Source: Chondrus crispus (taxonomy: Eukaryota; Rhodophyta; Florideophyceae; Gigartinales; Gigartinaceae). From it: a stretch of DNA of 34,549 bases. The notes beneath the pieces are model-generated. The model had not been told where the DNA came from and did no database searches. It was given only the letters and a program-made list of their open reading frames with translations. The translations under genes were made by a program, and so were the position numbers. The stretch spans positions 409,578 to 444,126 of the forward strand of contig NW_005179318.1 in assembly GCF_000350225.1 (NCBI RefSeq), written 5' to 3'. Numbering within the stretch: the first letter of the stretch is position 1; each line of letters begins with the position of its first letter. Below are positions 1-9,778 of the stretch, one piece after another.

Positions 1-347
1 CAGAATAAATAACCTTACCACTATCACAACGGGATTCCACGTTTGGAATTTGAGTTAAATTCGCAAATATTGATCAGCAATACGTAGGGTGGGGGGGGGA
101 CGGTGGGGGGCGCCGAGGCGGGGCGGCATGGATCACCACACTCGCGCGTGCGCGTGGCGGAGCGGAGGGCGCGGGAGCGGACCGGGCCAGAGCTGGACGG
201 CGTGGAGTACTACAAGAGTCTTCAACCGGGCGCGCGTGCCGGGCGGCGGGGGAGGCGGGACGGCGAGCGGGCTTCAACTGGGCGCGCGTGTTGGGAGGTG
301 GGGGAGGCGCGACGGCGAGCGGGCGCTAACTGGGTTGCTCAGAGACG
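1..347. other. GC-rich region without a supported gene
   Basis: The first 88 bases are fairly AT-rich. From about 89 the sequence becomes extremely G-rich with many GCGCG runs. Open frames here exist in several phases at once, as expected from base composition, and none looks like a protein family I know. A tandem duplication inside it is listed separately. Confidence 0.5.
223..326. repeat. Two-copy tandem repeat, 52-bp period
   Basis: The block beginning CAACCGGGCGCGCGTG at 223 is repeated as CAACTGGGCGCGCGTG at 275. Both copies continue with a G-rich stretch and GACGGCGAGCGGGC. The period (52) is not a multiple of three, which argues against a coding role. Confidence 0.75.
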
Positions 348-830
348 GTGACGGACGTGGTGTGCCGGGTAGCAGCGGAGGCAGGCGTTGACGCCGTGGT
401 GGGCGAGTGCGGCGGGTGGGACGGGCGTGCGCGCGAGATCGCGGACGCGGTGTGCATGCAGCTCCACGCAAAGCGGTTCCAAGCGGCGGCGGAGACTCTG
501 CTGGACCGGCAGGCGGGCGACGCGCGCATGGTGGCGAGCTGCGTGGAGCTTCTGCGCAACATGAGCGGGCAGCACGCGGCGAAGAGCGCCGTGCGCGGCG
601 AGATGTGGCGGGCGACGTGCGTGGTGGGTGGCAGTGGCGGGGCGGACGGACGCGGGCGTGGCAGAGACGTTCTGCGGGCTGGTGGGCGGGGTGTGCCTGC
701 GGCGCGGGGACGTGGTGGACGGGTGCGCTTAGGAAGGGGCGGTCGAGGTAGTGGTGAGAGCGGTGGCGCGGAGGGCGGCGGCGCGGGCCGCGCGCATCAC
801 GGAGGTGCGAAGAACGGGGAAAGTGGTCGC
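348..830 (+). pseudogene. Degenerate armadillo-repeat-like reading frame
   Basis: The frame from 348 reads helix-rich segments such as DARMVASCVELLRNMSGQ and AKSAVRGE. This pattern resembles the LLxNLxG helices of armadillo repeats. At about 640 the likely frame changes: the alternative phase gives VAETFCGLVGGVCLRRGD, then GCA, a TAG stop, and EGAVEVVVRAVARRA, again repeat-like. The picture is a former armadillo-repeat gene or fragment with one frameshift and one stop. The family assignment rests on pattern recognition only. A chance frame in GC-rich DNA is the main alternative. If real, it is the only trace of a possible host gene in the window. Confidence 0.33.
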
Positions 831-1447
831 TGAGAGCCGGGCAGGTGTCGCAGCCGGCGGTGCAGGAGGGCGCGCGCAGGCGGGTGGGTGCCGGGAGCCG
901 CCGCCAGGTAGCAGTGTTAGGCGGAAGCGAGCGGCGGCGTGGAGGGCAGCGGCGCTGACCATGTTTGCGGGCTGCAGGGACCGAACCGCGGTCGGGGGGG
1001 AAGGGGACACAGGCGGGCGGCGGCGCTGAGGGCGGCGGTGCGGACCGGGCGCGACGCGCAGGGGCGAGTAACGTGTGGCAGGACGAGGGGGCAAGGGGCG
1101 ACAAAGACCGGAGAGAAGACGGGAGAGTTAGCGCAGAGGGAGGGGGAGCAGGGGGGCGGGGAACGACAGCGTGTGCAGAACGAGGAGAGGAGGAGGAAGG
1201 GACTTGGCTTGGCGCGCGAAGCGCGCACGGAGCCCACTTTATTATCCTGTAACTTTGTGAACACGCGCATTGCGCCGGCTGCAACGTGCTGCCAGGAGAG
1301 CATTGCCCAATCAACTACGATCGAAATGACATGTCGTTCGGGTTCGAGCTGAATCCGCCCATAAGTAGCCGTTCTTGTCAATCTTTTTTGCCTTACAGCC
1401 AATAAGACGTTTACATTTGTTCACAGGAGATCGAGGGTCAACACGGT
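831..1447. other. GC-rich intergenic sequence
   Basis: I see no supported gene. The base composition drops sharply at about 1240, and 1240-1447 is ordinary mixed sequence leading to the LTR at 1448. Long frames on both strands between 750 and 1350 are low-complexity (Arg, Gly, Ala, Pro rich) and look like composition artefacts. Confidence 0.5.
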
Positions 1448-1665
1448 TGTAGTGCAATACGCATCTGAAAAGGGGGTGAAAAGAAAGGAAAATATTTGGA
1501 TATGAAAAGTAGTCCGGGTTGGGGGACACACGTGTGAATAATGGCACAGTTTTAATTTTTAATTATTTTATTTTATTTAGTTAATTAGTTGGCATTAATT
1601 TTGCTGACACTAGATTAGATCTAGGATCTAGCGCCGCAGGCTACTGTACTGGCTCCGGGGGAGCG

Positions 1666-1672
1666 ATATATA
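1666..1672 (+). promoter_or_regulatory. TATA-type promoter element of family-A LTR
   Basis: ATATATA in the context GCGATATATACCTTAG lies about 220 bp into the LTR. It is conserved in the inverse copy (TATATAT at 21663-21669). A TACTGTAC motif sits 17 bp upstream here and TACAGTAT lies at the equivalent place in the other copy. Transcription would start shortly downstream; the exact start cannot be seen. Confidence 0.6.
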
Positions 1673-2082
1673 CCTTAGCCCTCTGACCACCAAGTCAGTA
1701 AAGGTAACCCGAGTTGCCAGAGTTTGATATCGCCTTGGTCGAAGTCCGTCTTTTCCAAGACATTCCCTTCTACTCTAGCCTACGGTATCCTTGGCGCTCG
1801 GGGGTTCCCTTTTCTCTCTCCTTTATTTCCCTATCCTTTTCTATCTCTAATTCTACCTATTTTTCCCTTATCTTGTGTTGGTGCCATCGGCCTCGGTTGC
1901 AACCGAACCGGTGTAGGTGTTTCGAGCCATCGGGCGGCACAGTTGACGTAGCGCTGCTACTTTCATTTCATCCAGTCGGGCTGCGTTGCAACGCCCCCGT
2001 CGAAGGCCTTGTCGCGTTACAAGGTGTCGAAGAAGCTCAACGAGCATTGGCCTTACAACCCAGTGGAACCGGGGTACCTAAG

Positions 2083-2751
2083 TGTAGTATAACCCCCCCC
2101 CTGGGGCTTTATTTTAGATTGGATCAACTCAGAACTGGATCGGTTACCGTAGAGCTCGATGCTCTACAGTACCACCACGTGTACCCCCGAGTACAGGGGG
2201 CGCACGTGTACACGTGTACGCGCGGGACCGAAGAACGCGCACACACGTGTACTGTCAGCCCCGATGGCTGACAGTATTACAGTGTCGACCGACCGCTACA
2301 GTACGTCGCTACAGTACATCGGCACTGTACTATTATGATAGGTTATTATGTACATTAAATATGGAGCGGACCGGCGGCGGTGGAGGAGGACAAGCACGGA
2401 CTTGTCACCCACCGACCGTCAAGGTCCGACTTCCCGCTTATTCTAAGGTAGCGCTCGCTAACTACCTTAGAGCGGCACCGAGCGCGGGTTGAGGACGCGC
2501 GCGGTACGCCCACGAGTCGGCTCCGCCTCCGCCCGTCGGTACTGGATCGTTACCCAGTACCGCGCCGGGGCGTCGAGGCGTCGAACCGCTCGCGCGTACC
2601 GGCGTCCTCCCCGTTCCCGCTCTACCACGCTACCCGGGCCCGCTGCCCGGTGCCGTTAGCTGGTGTCCTGCTTCACCCCCGTTTTCCCGATCGGACGGGG
2701 TCTCGGTCGAACTGTGCATACACCCCTATTGCTGGGGGTGTTTATGCTACA
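2083..2751 (+). mobile_element. Solo LTR, family B (copy B1), inserted in LTR A
   Basis: It begins TGTAGTATAACCCC and ends GTTTATGCTACA. It is flanked by perfect 5-bp duplications CTAAG (2078-2082 and 2752-2756). Removing it plus one duplication rejoins the two parts of LTR A as they appear in the inverse copy near 21000, so it inserted after LTR A was in place. Internal marks: CACGTGTAC motifs near 2176-2220, hairpins at 2249-2271 and 2538-2561, a TATA-like ACATTAAATATG near 2350, and a terminal hairpin (2720-2741). No internal element sequence remains, which is typical of LTR-LTR recombination. Confidence 0.9.
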
Positions 2752-3013
2752 CTAAGTACTCGCCCCACCCCACACTCGTCGAGCAGATCTCTTCGCAAGT
2801 CTCTACCACACCGATCCCGGGCCGGGCTATTTCTCTGTGCCCCCCCCTACCAGGGATCTGAGCTACTACGAGTTGCAAGCTCGTTTAAACGGAGAAGGGA
2901 GAGTCGGACACTCCGTAGCGCTGTGTCATCGGCAGTTCTTCTTTTTGCTGCCGTTGTTGTTTTTGCTGGACCATTGGACCGCGGTCTCTGCCTGACAGGT
3001 GCATTGCACTACA

Positions 3014-4410
3014 TCGAGTACCACCACGGGGTTCTCAAACGGAGACACCCCTTCGACCCTGACATCGTGCAGGTCGTGGTGCCTCGGACGCTACGGGCTC
3101 GGCTGCTTCAGCTCTGCCACACACCAACGATCGCGGGGCACCCGGGCCAGAACCGTATGTACTTCGCGCTCCGTCGCGAATACTACTGGCCCCATCTCGC
3201 AGCAGATGTCGCAGCTACGGTGCGAGGGTGCTGAACCTGCGCGATGAACCGTGTTAAGTTGCGGAAACACCTCAACCGTTTGAAGTTGTTTCCGGCAACA
3301 CGGCCGCTTGAGAGCCTCGCCATCGACATCTTGGGACCGCTACCCAAGACGAAGGCAGGGAAACGGTTCCTTCTCGTAATTACGGACCGTTTCACCAAGC
3401 TGACTCAATTTGTGGCACTGCGCACCGTAATCGCGTACACGGTCTCCGTCGCGTTCTGCGACGCGTGGGTATTTAAATACGGCGTCCCACGCTCGCTACT
3501 GTCGGATAACGGACCGCAGTTTAACGCGAAGTTCTTGCACAGCACGTGCCGTGTCCTGGGGGTGACGAACTTGTACACTTCGGCGTACCACCCCCCGACG
3601 AACGGGCAGGTCGAGCGATACAACCTGACGATCGCTTCGATGTTACGCAATTACGTCGGCGAACATCAGGACGACTGGGACGTGTACGTGGGGCCGCTCA
3701 CGTACGCGTACAACTCTCACGTACATCGTACGACGAGTACCACGGCCTACGAGCTCGTCCTCAGCCGACCCCCGCCGGAGTTCTCTCTACGTAGAGCCGA
3801 CGGTGACGCGCCCCCGTCCGATAGGGGCAACGCGCGCGCTGAGTTCCTTAAGACGTTGGACGACACGATCCAGAAGGCGTACGGGAGCCTGCGCCGAACG
3901 CAGGCTCGGTACAAGCGCGACTTCGATAAGTGCGTCAGAAGGCTCAACGCACGTATCAAGCCAGGTAATTACGTCTACCTGAACCCCACCGATGGGGCAA
4001 AGACGTCTAACAAACTCGCGTCGCCCGCCGTTGGGCCATACCGGGTACTCGCCAACGACCGGCGAACCATCACGATCAATCGTGATGGTGTTACCGAGCG
4101 CGTCTCCGCAGACCGTTGCGTGTACGCGCCACCACCGACGGGCGCACCACGGGCGAGTACGACAACCCCAAGTGACCTTGCCGACAAGGTCATCGAGGGC
4201 ACGCAGTATGCCGTGGAACGATTCCTGCGGCATCGAGCCATGGAGGACGGAACAATCGAGTTCCTCATCAAGTGGGCGGATTACGACACGCCCACATGGA
4301 CCGCCCGGACTCACGTTCCGGAGGAGTTGGTGTCTCGTTACGCCCAACGCCTCCGGAGACGCACCGGCAGGAACCTCACGTCTGACGTGAACGCGGAAGT
4401 TCACGCTTGA
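3014..4410 (+). pseudogene. Ty3/Gypsy integrase with chromodomain (element 1), 5'-truncated
   Basis: Only the C-terminal part of a pol polyprotein is present. In order: an H-H-C-C zinc-binding N-domain (HTPTIAGHPG, then C-TGA-T-C), the DDE core with Asp in LAIDIL (3325), Asp in LLSDNGPQF (about 3505) and Glu in NGQVERYN (about 3613), spaced as DD35E, a linker region, and a chromodomain (about 4200-4360) with IEFLIKWADYDTPTW. It ends in SDVNAEVHA. An in-frame TGA at 3232-3234 falls between the two zinc cysteines; otherwise the frame is open from the LTR junction to the stop. The product would insert element cDNA into chromatin recognised by the chromodomain. RT, RNase H, protease and gag are missing because LTR A abuts at 3013. 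Reading can only be inherited from a longer ancestor, so it is called a pseudogene. Confidence 0.92.
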
Positions 4411-4418
4411 GAGAGGGG
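4387..4418 (+). other. Pol-end hairpin and purine tract of element 1
   Basis: GTGAACGCGGAAGTTCAC (stem GTGAAC/GTTCAC) overlaps the end of pol and is followed by TTGAGAGAGGGG, which looks like a polypurine tract for plus-strand priming. The same arrangement occurs at 9779-9812, directly before an LTR. Here no LTR follows. Confidence 0.5.
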
Positions 4419-5576
4419 CCCTCAACCGCTTCGTTACGGTTGACGTGAGGACCGCACAGAAGTCAAGCCGTATTTGACTTCCGAAACCCAAGGACATACG
4501 ACGTAAAGGCGAGGCAGTACGGACTGCCAGCAAAGATCTCGACGCCGCAGTGACCGACGATACGAGGACGCAGAGCTCGAAGGGAAGTCGAATACCCCTT
4601 CCGGAGCTGAAAGGTCGGACACTCCCCCCCGAACAGGGTCACCGGACGTTCCGTTAAGTCCGATCGGGCGAGGGGAGGTCCGACGACTGAGGCCACCCCA
4701 ACGGAATCACGGGAGCCCTTGGCATAATAGGACAAAATGGTGGAAGGAAGCGGTACCACGTACAGTACCCCACGCTGGAGGTTCGTAACGCGAGTGGAGG
4801 CCGAACGGCGATCGCCTCCATACGGCACATAAGCCCCGGAACTCGGAAGGGGATAAGCAATACAAGGTGTTGCAAGTTGCGGAGACGAGCTGAAACGCGG
4901 GGCGTAGAGACCGAGAGTCACTGTGGCTCGTGAGGATGAGGGTCACGTATGAGACAACGACCAGCTCCGCCAACGGCTAATACGCGAAAATTGGGGCAAG
5001 GAGAAAACTACACTGTCATACCTCCGACCCGGTCTCGACAGCACCACCGGCGGATGAGGTGTGAAAAAATGAGAAGAAAAGGGGACACTTGTCGTACAGT
5101 GCGGCAACCACACGCAGCGCACCGCTCGCTCGGTGTCGATCCGCCACCACGGGAAGGGAAAAATTAACGGAAAATTAATCGGGGGAAAAATGGGCAACTC
5201 ACGTGGGCGAACGTACGCACGTTGGCATACGAGACACGCAATGTCCCGCGAGATGGCCAAACGTAGCCCGACTCGACCCTTCAGACGGACAGTACAACAC
5301 CATGAGGGGGACCCAAGCGGCGAAGGCGCCAACGAAGCAGCGCTCCGAACACGCAGCTTCCCGGCGGCACCGTCTGAGATTTCCCGCCGGATAGCGGCGG
5401 CGTCGACACCGCCGCCCTACCCTGAAACCAAAATATTGAGTGGTGTACATTGCCCTGCGCAGAGGAGTGGCACAGATCGCACGTGCACGGCCCCGAGCGC
5501 GTGTCGCACGACCGACACGCCCCGACGAGCGGGATACAAACCACCACCGTCTACTTTGGGCAGCCGGGAAGGCTGC
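4419..5576. other. Sequence between pol and hairpin array, no supported gene
   Basis: Frames on both strands are short and have no recognisable motif. The region is mixed in composition, with AAATTAAC-type AT patches near 5160. By position it is the start of the interval between the element-1 pol and the LTR at 9813. Confidence 0.45.
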
Positions 5577-7042
5577 GCCCTCGCCCCGAATGGCGAGGGA
5601 CGCGAGGGGATTGAAAGAGAACGCGCGCTGCCGGCTGCAACCTCGCCTCGAATGGCGAGGGACGCGAAGGACAAGAACCGCCTTCAGGTGTTTGTGCCCT
5701 CACCCCCGAATGGCGAGGGGCGCCCGAAGGATAAGGCGAAGTCCGCACGCTGAGCCCGCGCCACCGGACAGCGGAGGGGCGCAAGGACAAGAAGGCGGAT
5801 GCGGTTCGCGTCACGCCCTCGCCACCGATGGAGGGGGGCGCGAGCGAAGAAGAAGAAGATTCCGCGCGTTCGCACCCTCGCCCCGATGGCGGGGGGCACG
5901 AGCAAAGAAGAATAAGTACGTCCACGCGTCCGCACCCTCGCCCGGATGGAGAGGGGCGCGCGCGGGCAAGAAGCCGGAGCGCGAGGAGCGCCGGAAAAGT
6001 CCTCGGAGAGCACCGCCGGCCGAGCTTGCCAGGCCCAGGCGCTTCCACGCGGACTTTTCCGCCGCACCGCAGCGCAGAGTGGGCGCGCCGCGCCCTCGCC
6101 TTCGGTGGCGAGGGCCGACAAGGATAAAGATCGTCGTCGCGCGTCGTCGCGCGCCGCGCCCTCGCCTTCGTTGGCGAGGGCCGACAAGGATAATAAGGAT
6201 CGTCGTCGCGCGTCGTCGCGCGCCGCGTCCTCGCCATCGGTGGTGAGGGCCGACAAGGATAAGGATCGTCGTCGTGCGCCCGCGCCCTCGCCACCGATAA
6301 CGAAGAGCGCGGAGTAAAGAAATTCGCCGAGTGCTCGCGCTCCCGCCACCGACGGCGAGAGACGCGAGCAAAGAAGCAGACGTACGCCCACACGTCCACC
6401 CCCTCGCCCCGATGGCGAGGGGCGCGTGGGCGAGAAGACGAATGCCGTTCGCGTTCACGCCCCGCCTCCGCATGCGAGAGGCGCGAGCCAGGAAAAAGAC
6501 GAACGGCGCACGCGCGGCGCCCCCGCCACCGATGGCGGGCGTCGCGCGAAGAAGAAAACGTACGTCCACGCGTCCGCCCCCTCTCCCCGATGGTGAGGAG
6601 CACGCACTGACAAGAACACGAGTAGCGCTTGCGCCGCGCCCTCGCCCCGACGGCGAGGGACGAGAAGTAGGAAGCCGTTCGTCGAGCGCCCGCCTCTCTT
6701 GCCACAGACGATGAGGGACGCCAAGTATGCGGAGGACCGTCGCGCCCTCGCCCCGATGGCGAGAGGAACACGAGGTCTAGGAGGAAACTCCGCGCTCGTT
6801 GCCCTCGCCCCGATGGCGAGGGTCGCGCAAAGGATAAGAGAAGAGTCCGCGTCCTCACCACCGCAAGGCGAGGGGGCGGACTGAAGGAGGCGAACGTCGC
6901 GCGCTTCTGGCCCTCGCCCCGATGGCGAGGGGCGCGCAAAAGATAAGAGAACCGTCCGCTCCCTCGCCCCGAATGGGGAGGGACGTCCAAAAGAAAAGCG
7001 AACGGCTGCTCGCCCCCGCCCTCGCCCGTAATGGCGAGGGAC
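5577..7042. repeat. Array of about 24 imperfect hairpin repeats, mean spacing about 60 bp
   Basis: Each unit carries a palindromic core of the type CCCTCGCCCCGATGGCGAGGG (two 7-8 bp arms around a short CCGATG-like loop), followed by GCGCGAG and a variable A-rich then CGTCC-rich stretch. Cores occur near 5592, 5654, 5712, 5771, 5830, 5888, 5948, 6107, 6173, 6242, 6300, 6354, 6414, 6472, 6533, 6592, 6651, 6709, 6757, 6815, 6865, 6925, 6974 and 7032. Spacing is 48-69 bp except across the insertion at 5993-6060. Units are diverged, so this is an old minisatellite. The spacing and lack of identical repeats with unique spacers rule out a CRISPR array. Long frames on both strands here are by-products of GC content and a period near a multiple of three. 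Confidence 0.85.
5993..6060. repeat. Short inverted-repeat segment inside the array
   Basis: GGAAAAGTCC (5993-6002) and GGACTTTTCC (6051-6060) are perfect inverted repeats enclosing 48 bp of sequence unlike the array units. The array spacing jumps from about 60 to 159 bp here, so it looks like a small insertion or a captured stem-loop. Flanks share only GCC on both sides. Confidence 0.55.
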
Positions 7043-7357
7043 GCAAAGAAAGACAAGGCCGCGCGCCCGCCACCGCTGTATAACCTCGTCACCAAGGCCC
7101 CCGCCAACAGAAGGCAAAGGGGAGGGCGTCGAGTAGAAGGGCGCTAGCTACGCGCAGCGAACCGTCGCTCGTTTGTCGTTGGTTGGTAAGGGTAACTTGC
7201 GGCGGGTTGCGGGTGGGGACCAAAACGGAAGGATGTGGTACCACGAAAACGACTCTGCAGGAAGATGATTTTTATTGTGGAAAGGCGCCAGGGCCCCCTC
7301 TGCTAGCCGACAAGGGGAGGAGGAAACCCCCCGCGGTTTATCTACGCTCTGACAAGG
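7043..7357. other. Spacer after the hairpin array
   Basis: No gene is visible. The stretch contains GGTTGCGGGTGG-type G-rich sequence and ends where the antisense frame on the minus strand stops. Confidence 0.4.
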
Positions 7358-9625
7358 TCAGAGGCTCGGGTCATTCGCTGGCGAGCGAGCCCCCGAATCG
7401 TATCTGGCTTGAGGATAGTACCCCGGGTGCCGGGGTAAGCCGGTTGCCATGTCCGCCAGGGTAGGCATGGAGACCCGTGTGGTATCCTCACCGCTCGCCC
7501 CGTCCCGAGAAGGGCGAGGGTCGGGCTCGTACCCCGCATACGGGTCGCGGATGGTTGCAGGAGCCGGGGGTTGGGGAACGTTGCCCGCAGGCGGCGGTAC
7601 CGACTGCGACGACGGCAGTCGGTCGCGCTCGCGTCGATAACGTTCTCGATCGAACACCGCCCATTCGTAGGCCGCGGCTTCGCGCTCGGATGCCTCGCGC
7701 ATGGACCCTAGCTCACGGCTGACTCGCTGCAGTTACGCGGAGCGCGTCGCTAGGTCGTCACGTAGATCGCGTGCTTCATCGCTCCAAGTGAGGAACCAGT
7801 CAGCCAGGGTATCGACCAACCCACCTACGGTCCAGCTGCGCCGGCTGGCTGCGCCTAACGCCCGCACTACCTTGGCGGACGCCGCCAGCTCTCCGTGGGG
7901 GAGCACTAGCTCGCGTACGCGACGCCCTCGGGCCGTTTCCTGTCCCACTGCATCGAGCGGTGGGATGGGGAGGACGGTCGCTGCGGAGACAGGGTCCCCA
8001 ACCGGATTACGGCCGGCGTCCGACGTCGGCCGAAAGGGGTTCACCGCGATACCAACGGAGTCCACGGCCTCGGCTTCGAGGTCCCTGAAGCGTTTACGAC
8101 GGCCGCGCCGATGCTCAGACCCGACCCCTCCCCTCGGCTGCACGTGGCCGGAGACCGGCGGCACGAGGGGAGAACGCGCTACGAAGGCGTCCGCCGTGAG
8201 ATCGTACGTAAGATAGGAGCTGCGAGCTCCGGTCGTATAGTCCATCCACGAAAAGGTGGTTGCGAGGGGTGACTTCGCTGGCACGGTCCATGAGACGAAT
8301 GGCATGGCCAAACGTCCAAGGGACGTGAGCAGACCCGTGTTCGGATGGGTTCAGGGCGACGTCGGGAAGGCCTGACGCCACGTGCCTCACGAACGCGCCC
8401 GTGGGGCCGGGCTGAACGAATGCCCGCCTGTTCATGCACACCTCCGACATGAAGGCGCAGCATACGGACCACGCCCACTCGCGCTCATAATTGAATACGA
8501 GCCGCGGGTGGGCTGGGTGCTGACGATCAAGGCATGCGATGCCGAGATGTTTTAGGATGGGGGGTAACAGGGGATGTACCCCCAGGGAAGGAAAGCTTTC
8601 CCGCACGCTCGCGGGGAGGGCCGCAAAGTCTCCGACGGCCAAGCCGGACGCAAGGGCGGCCGAGGGAACGACGCGACCGTCCGATTCGTTCTTTCCCCTC
8701 TAGGTCGACCAATCGTGGTGACCGAAACCCACACCGTATAACCGCATCAGAGAACACGATGATTTCTGGAGAGCGACGAGAGGCTTAGTGAAGGCGTAGG
8801 GGCGGGGCGATACGTACAGCCCCGCCATCCCCGACAGTATGACGCGTCGGGGGTCTACCAGCGCCGACTCCGTCAGGAGTGCACCCAAGCGGTCAACATA
8901 GATTACTTCCGCCACGCTGTAGGCGAAAGTACGGTCCCCCGGCAACTCGTCCGGGAGTTGATAACCGACGCCAGCAACCTCGGCCATCAAACGACAAAGA
9001 GCCGACGACGCCTCCTCCGACCCGCCCGCCTCGTATATCTTGAATACGCGGGCGAGGTCGGGGCGCAGCCACAAACGCGAGATCACCTCCGCTACGGTGA
9101 CCCCCGAACGGCCCCTGCGCGACCAGGGGTACTGCAGCTCGTCGACAGAGAGCAATGGGGCATCAGAAGACGGAACCCCGAACCACCGCGTGGCAGAGAC
9201 CACTTCCCCCTCCCGACCGGAAGAGGAGGGGGGAGGTACAGGAGGACGACGGCCGAAGGACGCGCCATCAGAAGCAGCGGGGTCGAGCGCGACGTCCGAA
9301 TGCGCAACGGGAAGGACGTTGGCCCCCGGGGCCGAGGGGGGGCCGGACGGAACGCGATGACCGGTTTGGGTGGCTCCACGGGAGGGGCCACCAGCTCCAC
9401 AGAGACGGTCGTGGAGCGGGAACGGGACTTCTAGAAAGCCGGCGGAGCAAGCGGGGCCGTACGAGTCAGAGCGATGTCGTCCTCTCGCGATCCAGAGGAC
9501 GCGCTCGATGACCCGACCCCGCTCGGTAAAGGAATCGCGACGACGGACGCGCCCGCCGCTACGAGTTTGCCGCCGCCATCGGGGGGCGGCGGAGGCGGAG
9601 GGGGAAAAGAGGTCGAGTCGGCCAT
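7358..9625 (-). pseudogene. Antisense reading frame of unknown function, broken (about 750 codons)
   Basis: Read leftward from an ATG at 9625 (an upstream in-frame GTG lies at 9718). The protein would start with a proline run (MADSTSFPPPPPPPP), continue through a Ser/Pro/Val-rich part, then a globular, well-mixed region (8700-9200: VTVAEVISRLWLRPDLARVF; 8300-8640: LVFNYEREWAWSVCCAFMSE). The C-terminal part ends in a charged, probably coiled-coil segment (EASEREAAAYEWAVFDRERY) and a Pro-rich tail. In-frame stops lie at 9431-9433 (TAG), 8700-8702 (TAG) and 7733-7735 (TAA), with frameshifts between about 9430 and 9300 and near 8270. Between these the coding character is clear. I recognise no family and saw no similarity to the antisense frame at 26634-28230. 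It lies opposite to pol and upstream of a purine tract and LTR, so it may be an antisense ORF of an LTR element. A gag of a reverse-oriented element is the alternative. Confidence 0.5.
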
Positions 9626-9778
9626 GATAGGACGGCCGATAGCACGGAGCAGAGACGATCCGTCGGGACTGTCGGGGAAGGACTGGGACAGCGCGAAGTA
9701 GAGCGGGAGTTTTTCCACCGTCGGCGGTGCTGGTGAGGGTTCAGGGAGTGGGACGGACAGGTTCTACAAGGCTCAGGA

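Larger units (their letters stand above)
1448..3013 (+). mobile_element. Family-A LTR, split by a solo LTR
   Basis: It begins TGTAGTGCAATACGC and ends TGCATTGCACTACA, giving 11-bp terminal inverted repeats (TGTAGTGCAAT / ATTGCACTACA) with TG...CA ends. It matches, in inverse orientation, the LTR at 20779-21860: shared blocks include the ATATATA promoter area, the GAAGTCCGTCTT block, and the downstream part beginning CTCGTCGAGCAG at 2770. Without the family-B insertion (2083-2756) it is about 892 bp. The left flank ACGGT and right flank TCGAG do not match, so there is no target-site duplication. The right end abuts integrase coding sequence directly. Confidence 0.85.

Noticed and set aside
274..1314. 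Long minus-strand frame of 346 codons at the left edge
   Set aside because: Proline/arginine/alanine-rich translation in GC-extreme DNA, with several competing frames and no motif.
1330..1360. tRNA T-arm-like GGTTCGAGC
   Set aside because: No acceptor or anticodon stem can be formed around it at the right distances.
5577..7042. CRISPR array
   Set aside because: Units are diverged, the parts between cores are also related to each other, spacing varies from 48 to 69 bp, and the setting is eukaryotic with no cas genes.
5551..7107. A 518-codon open frame on the minus strand, with other long frames on both strands, over the hairpin array
   Set aside because: The frames come from GC-rich repeats with a period near a multiple of three. 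The translation is low-complexity Arg/Ser/Pro/Gly and equally long frames exist in other phases.
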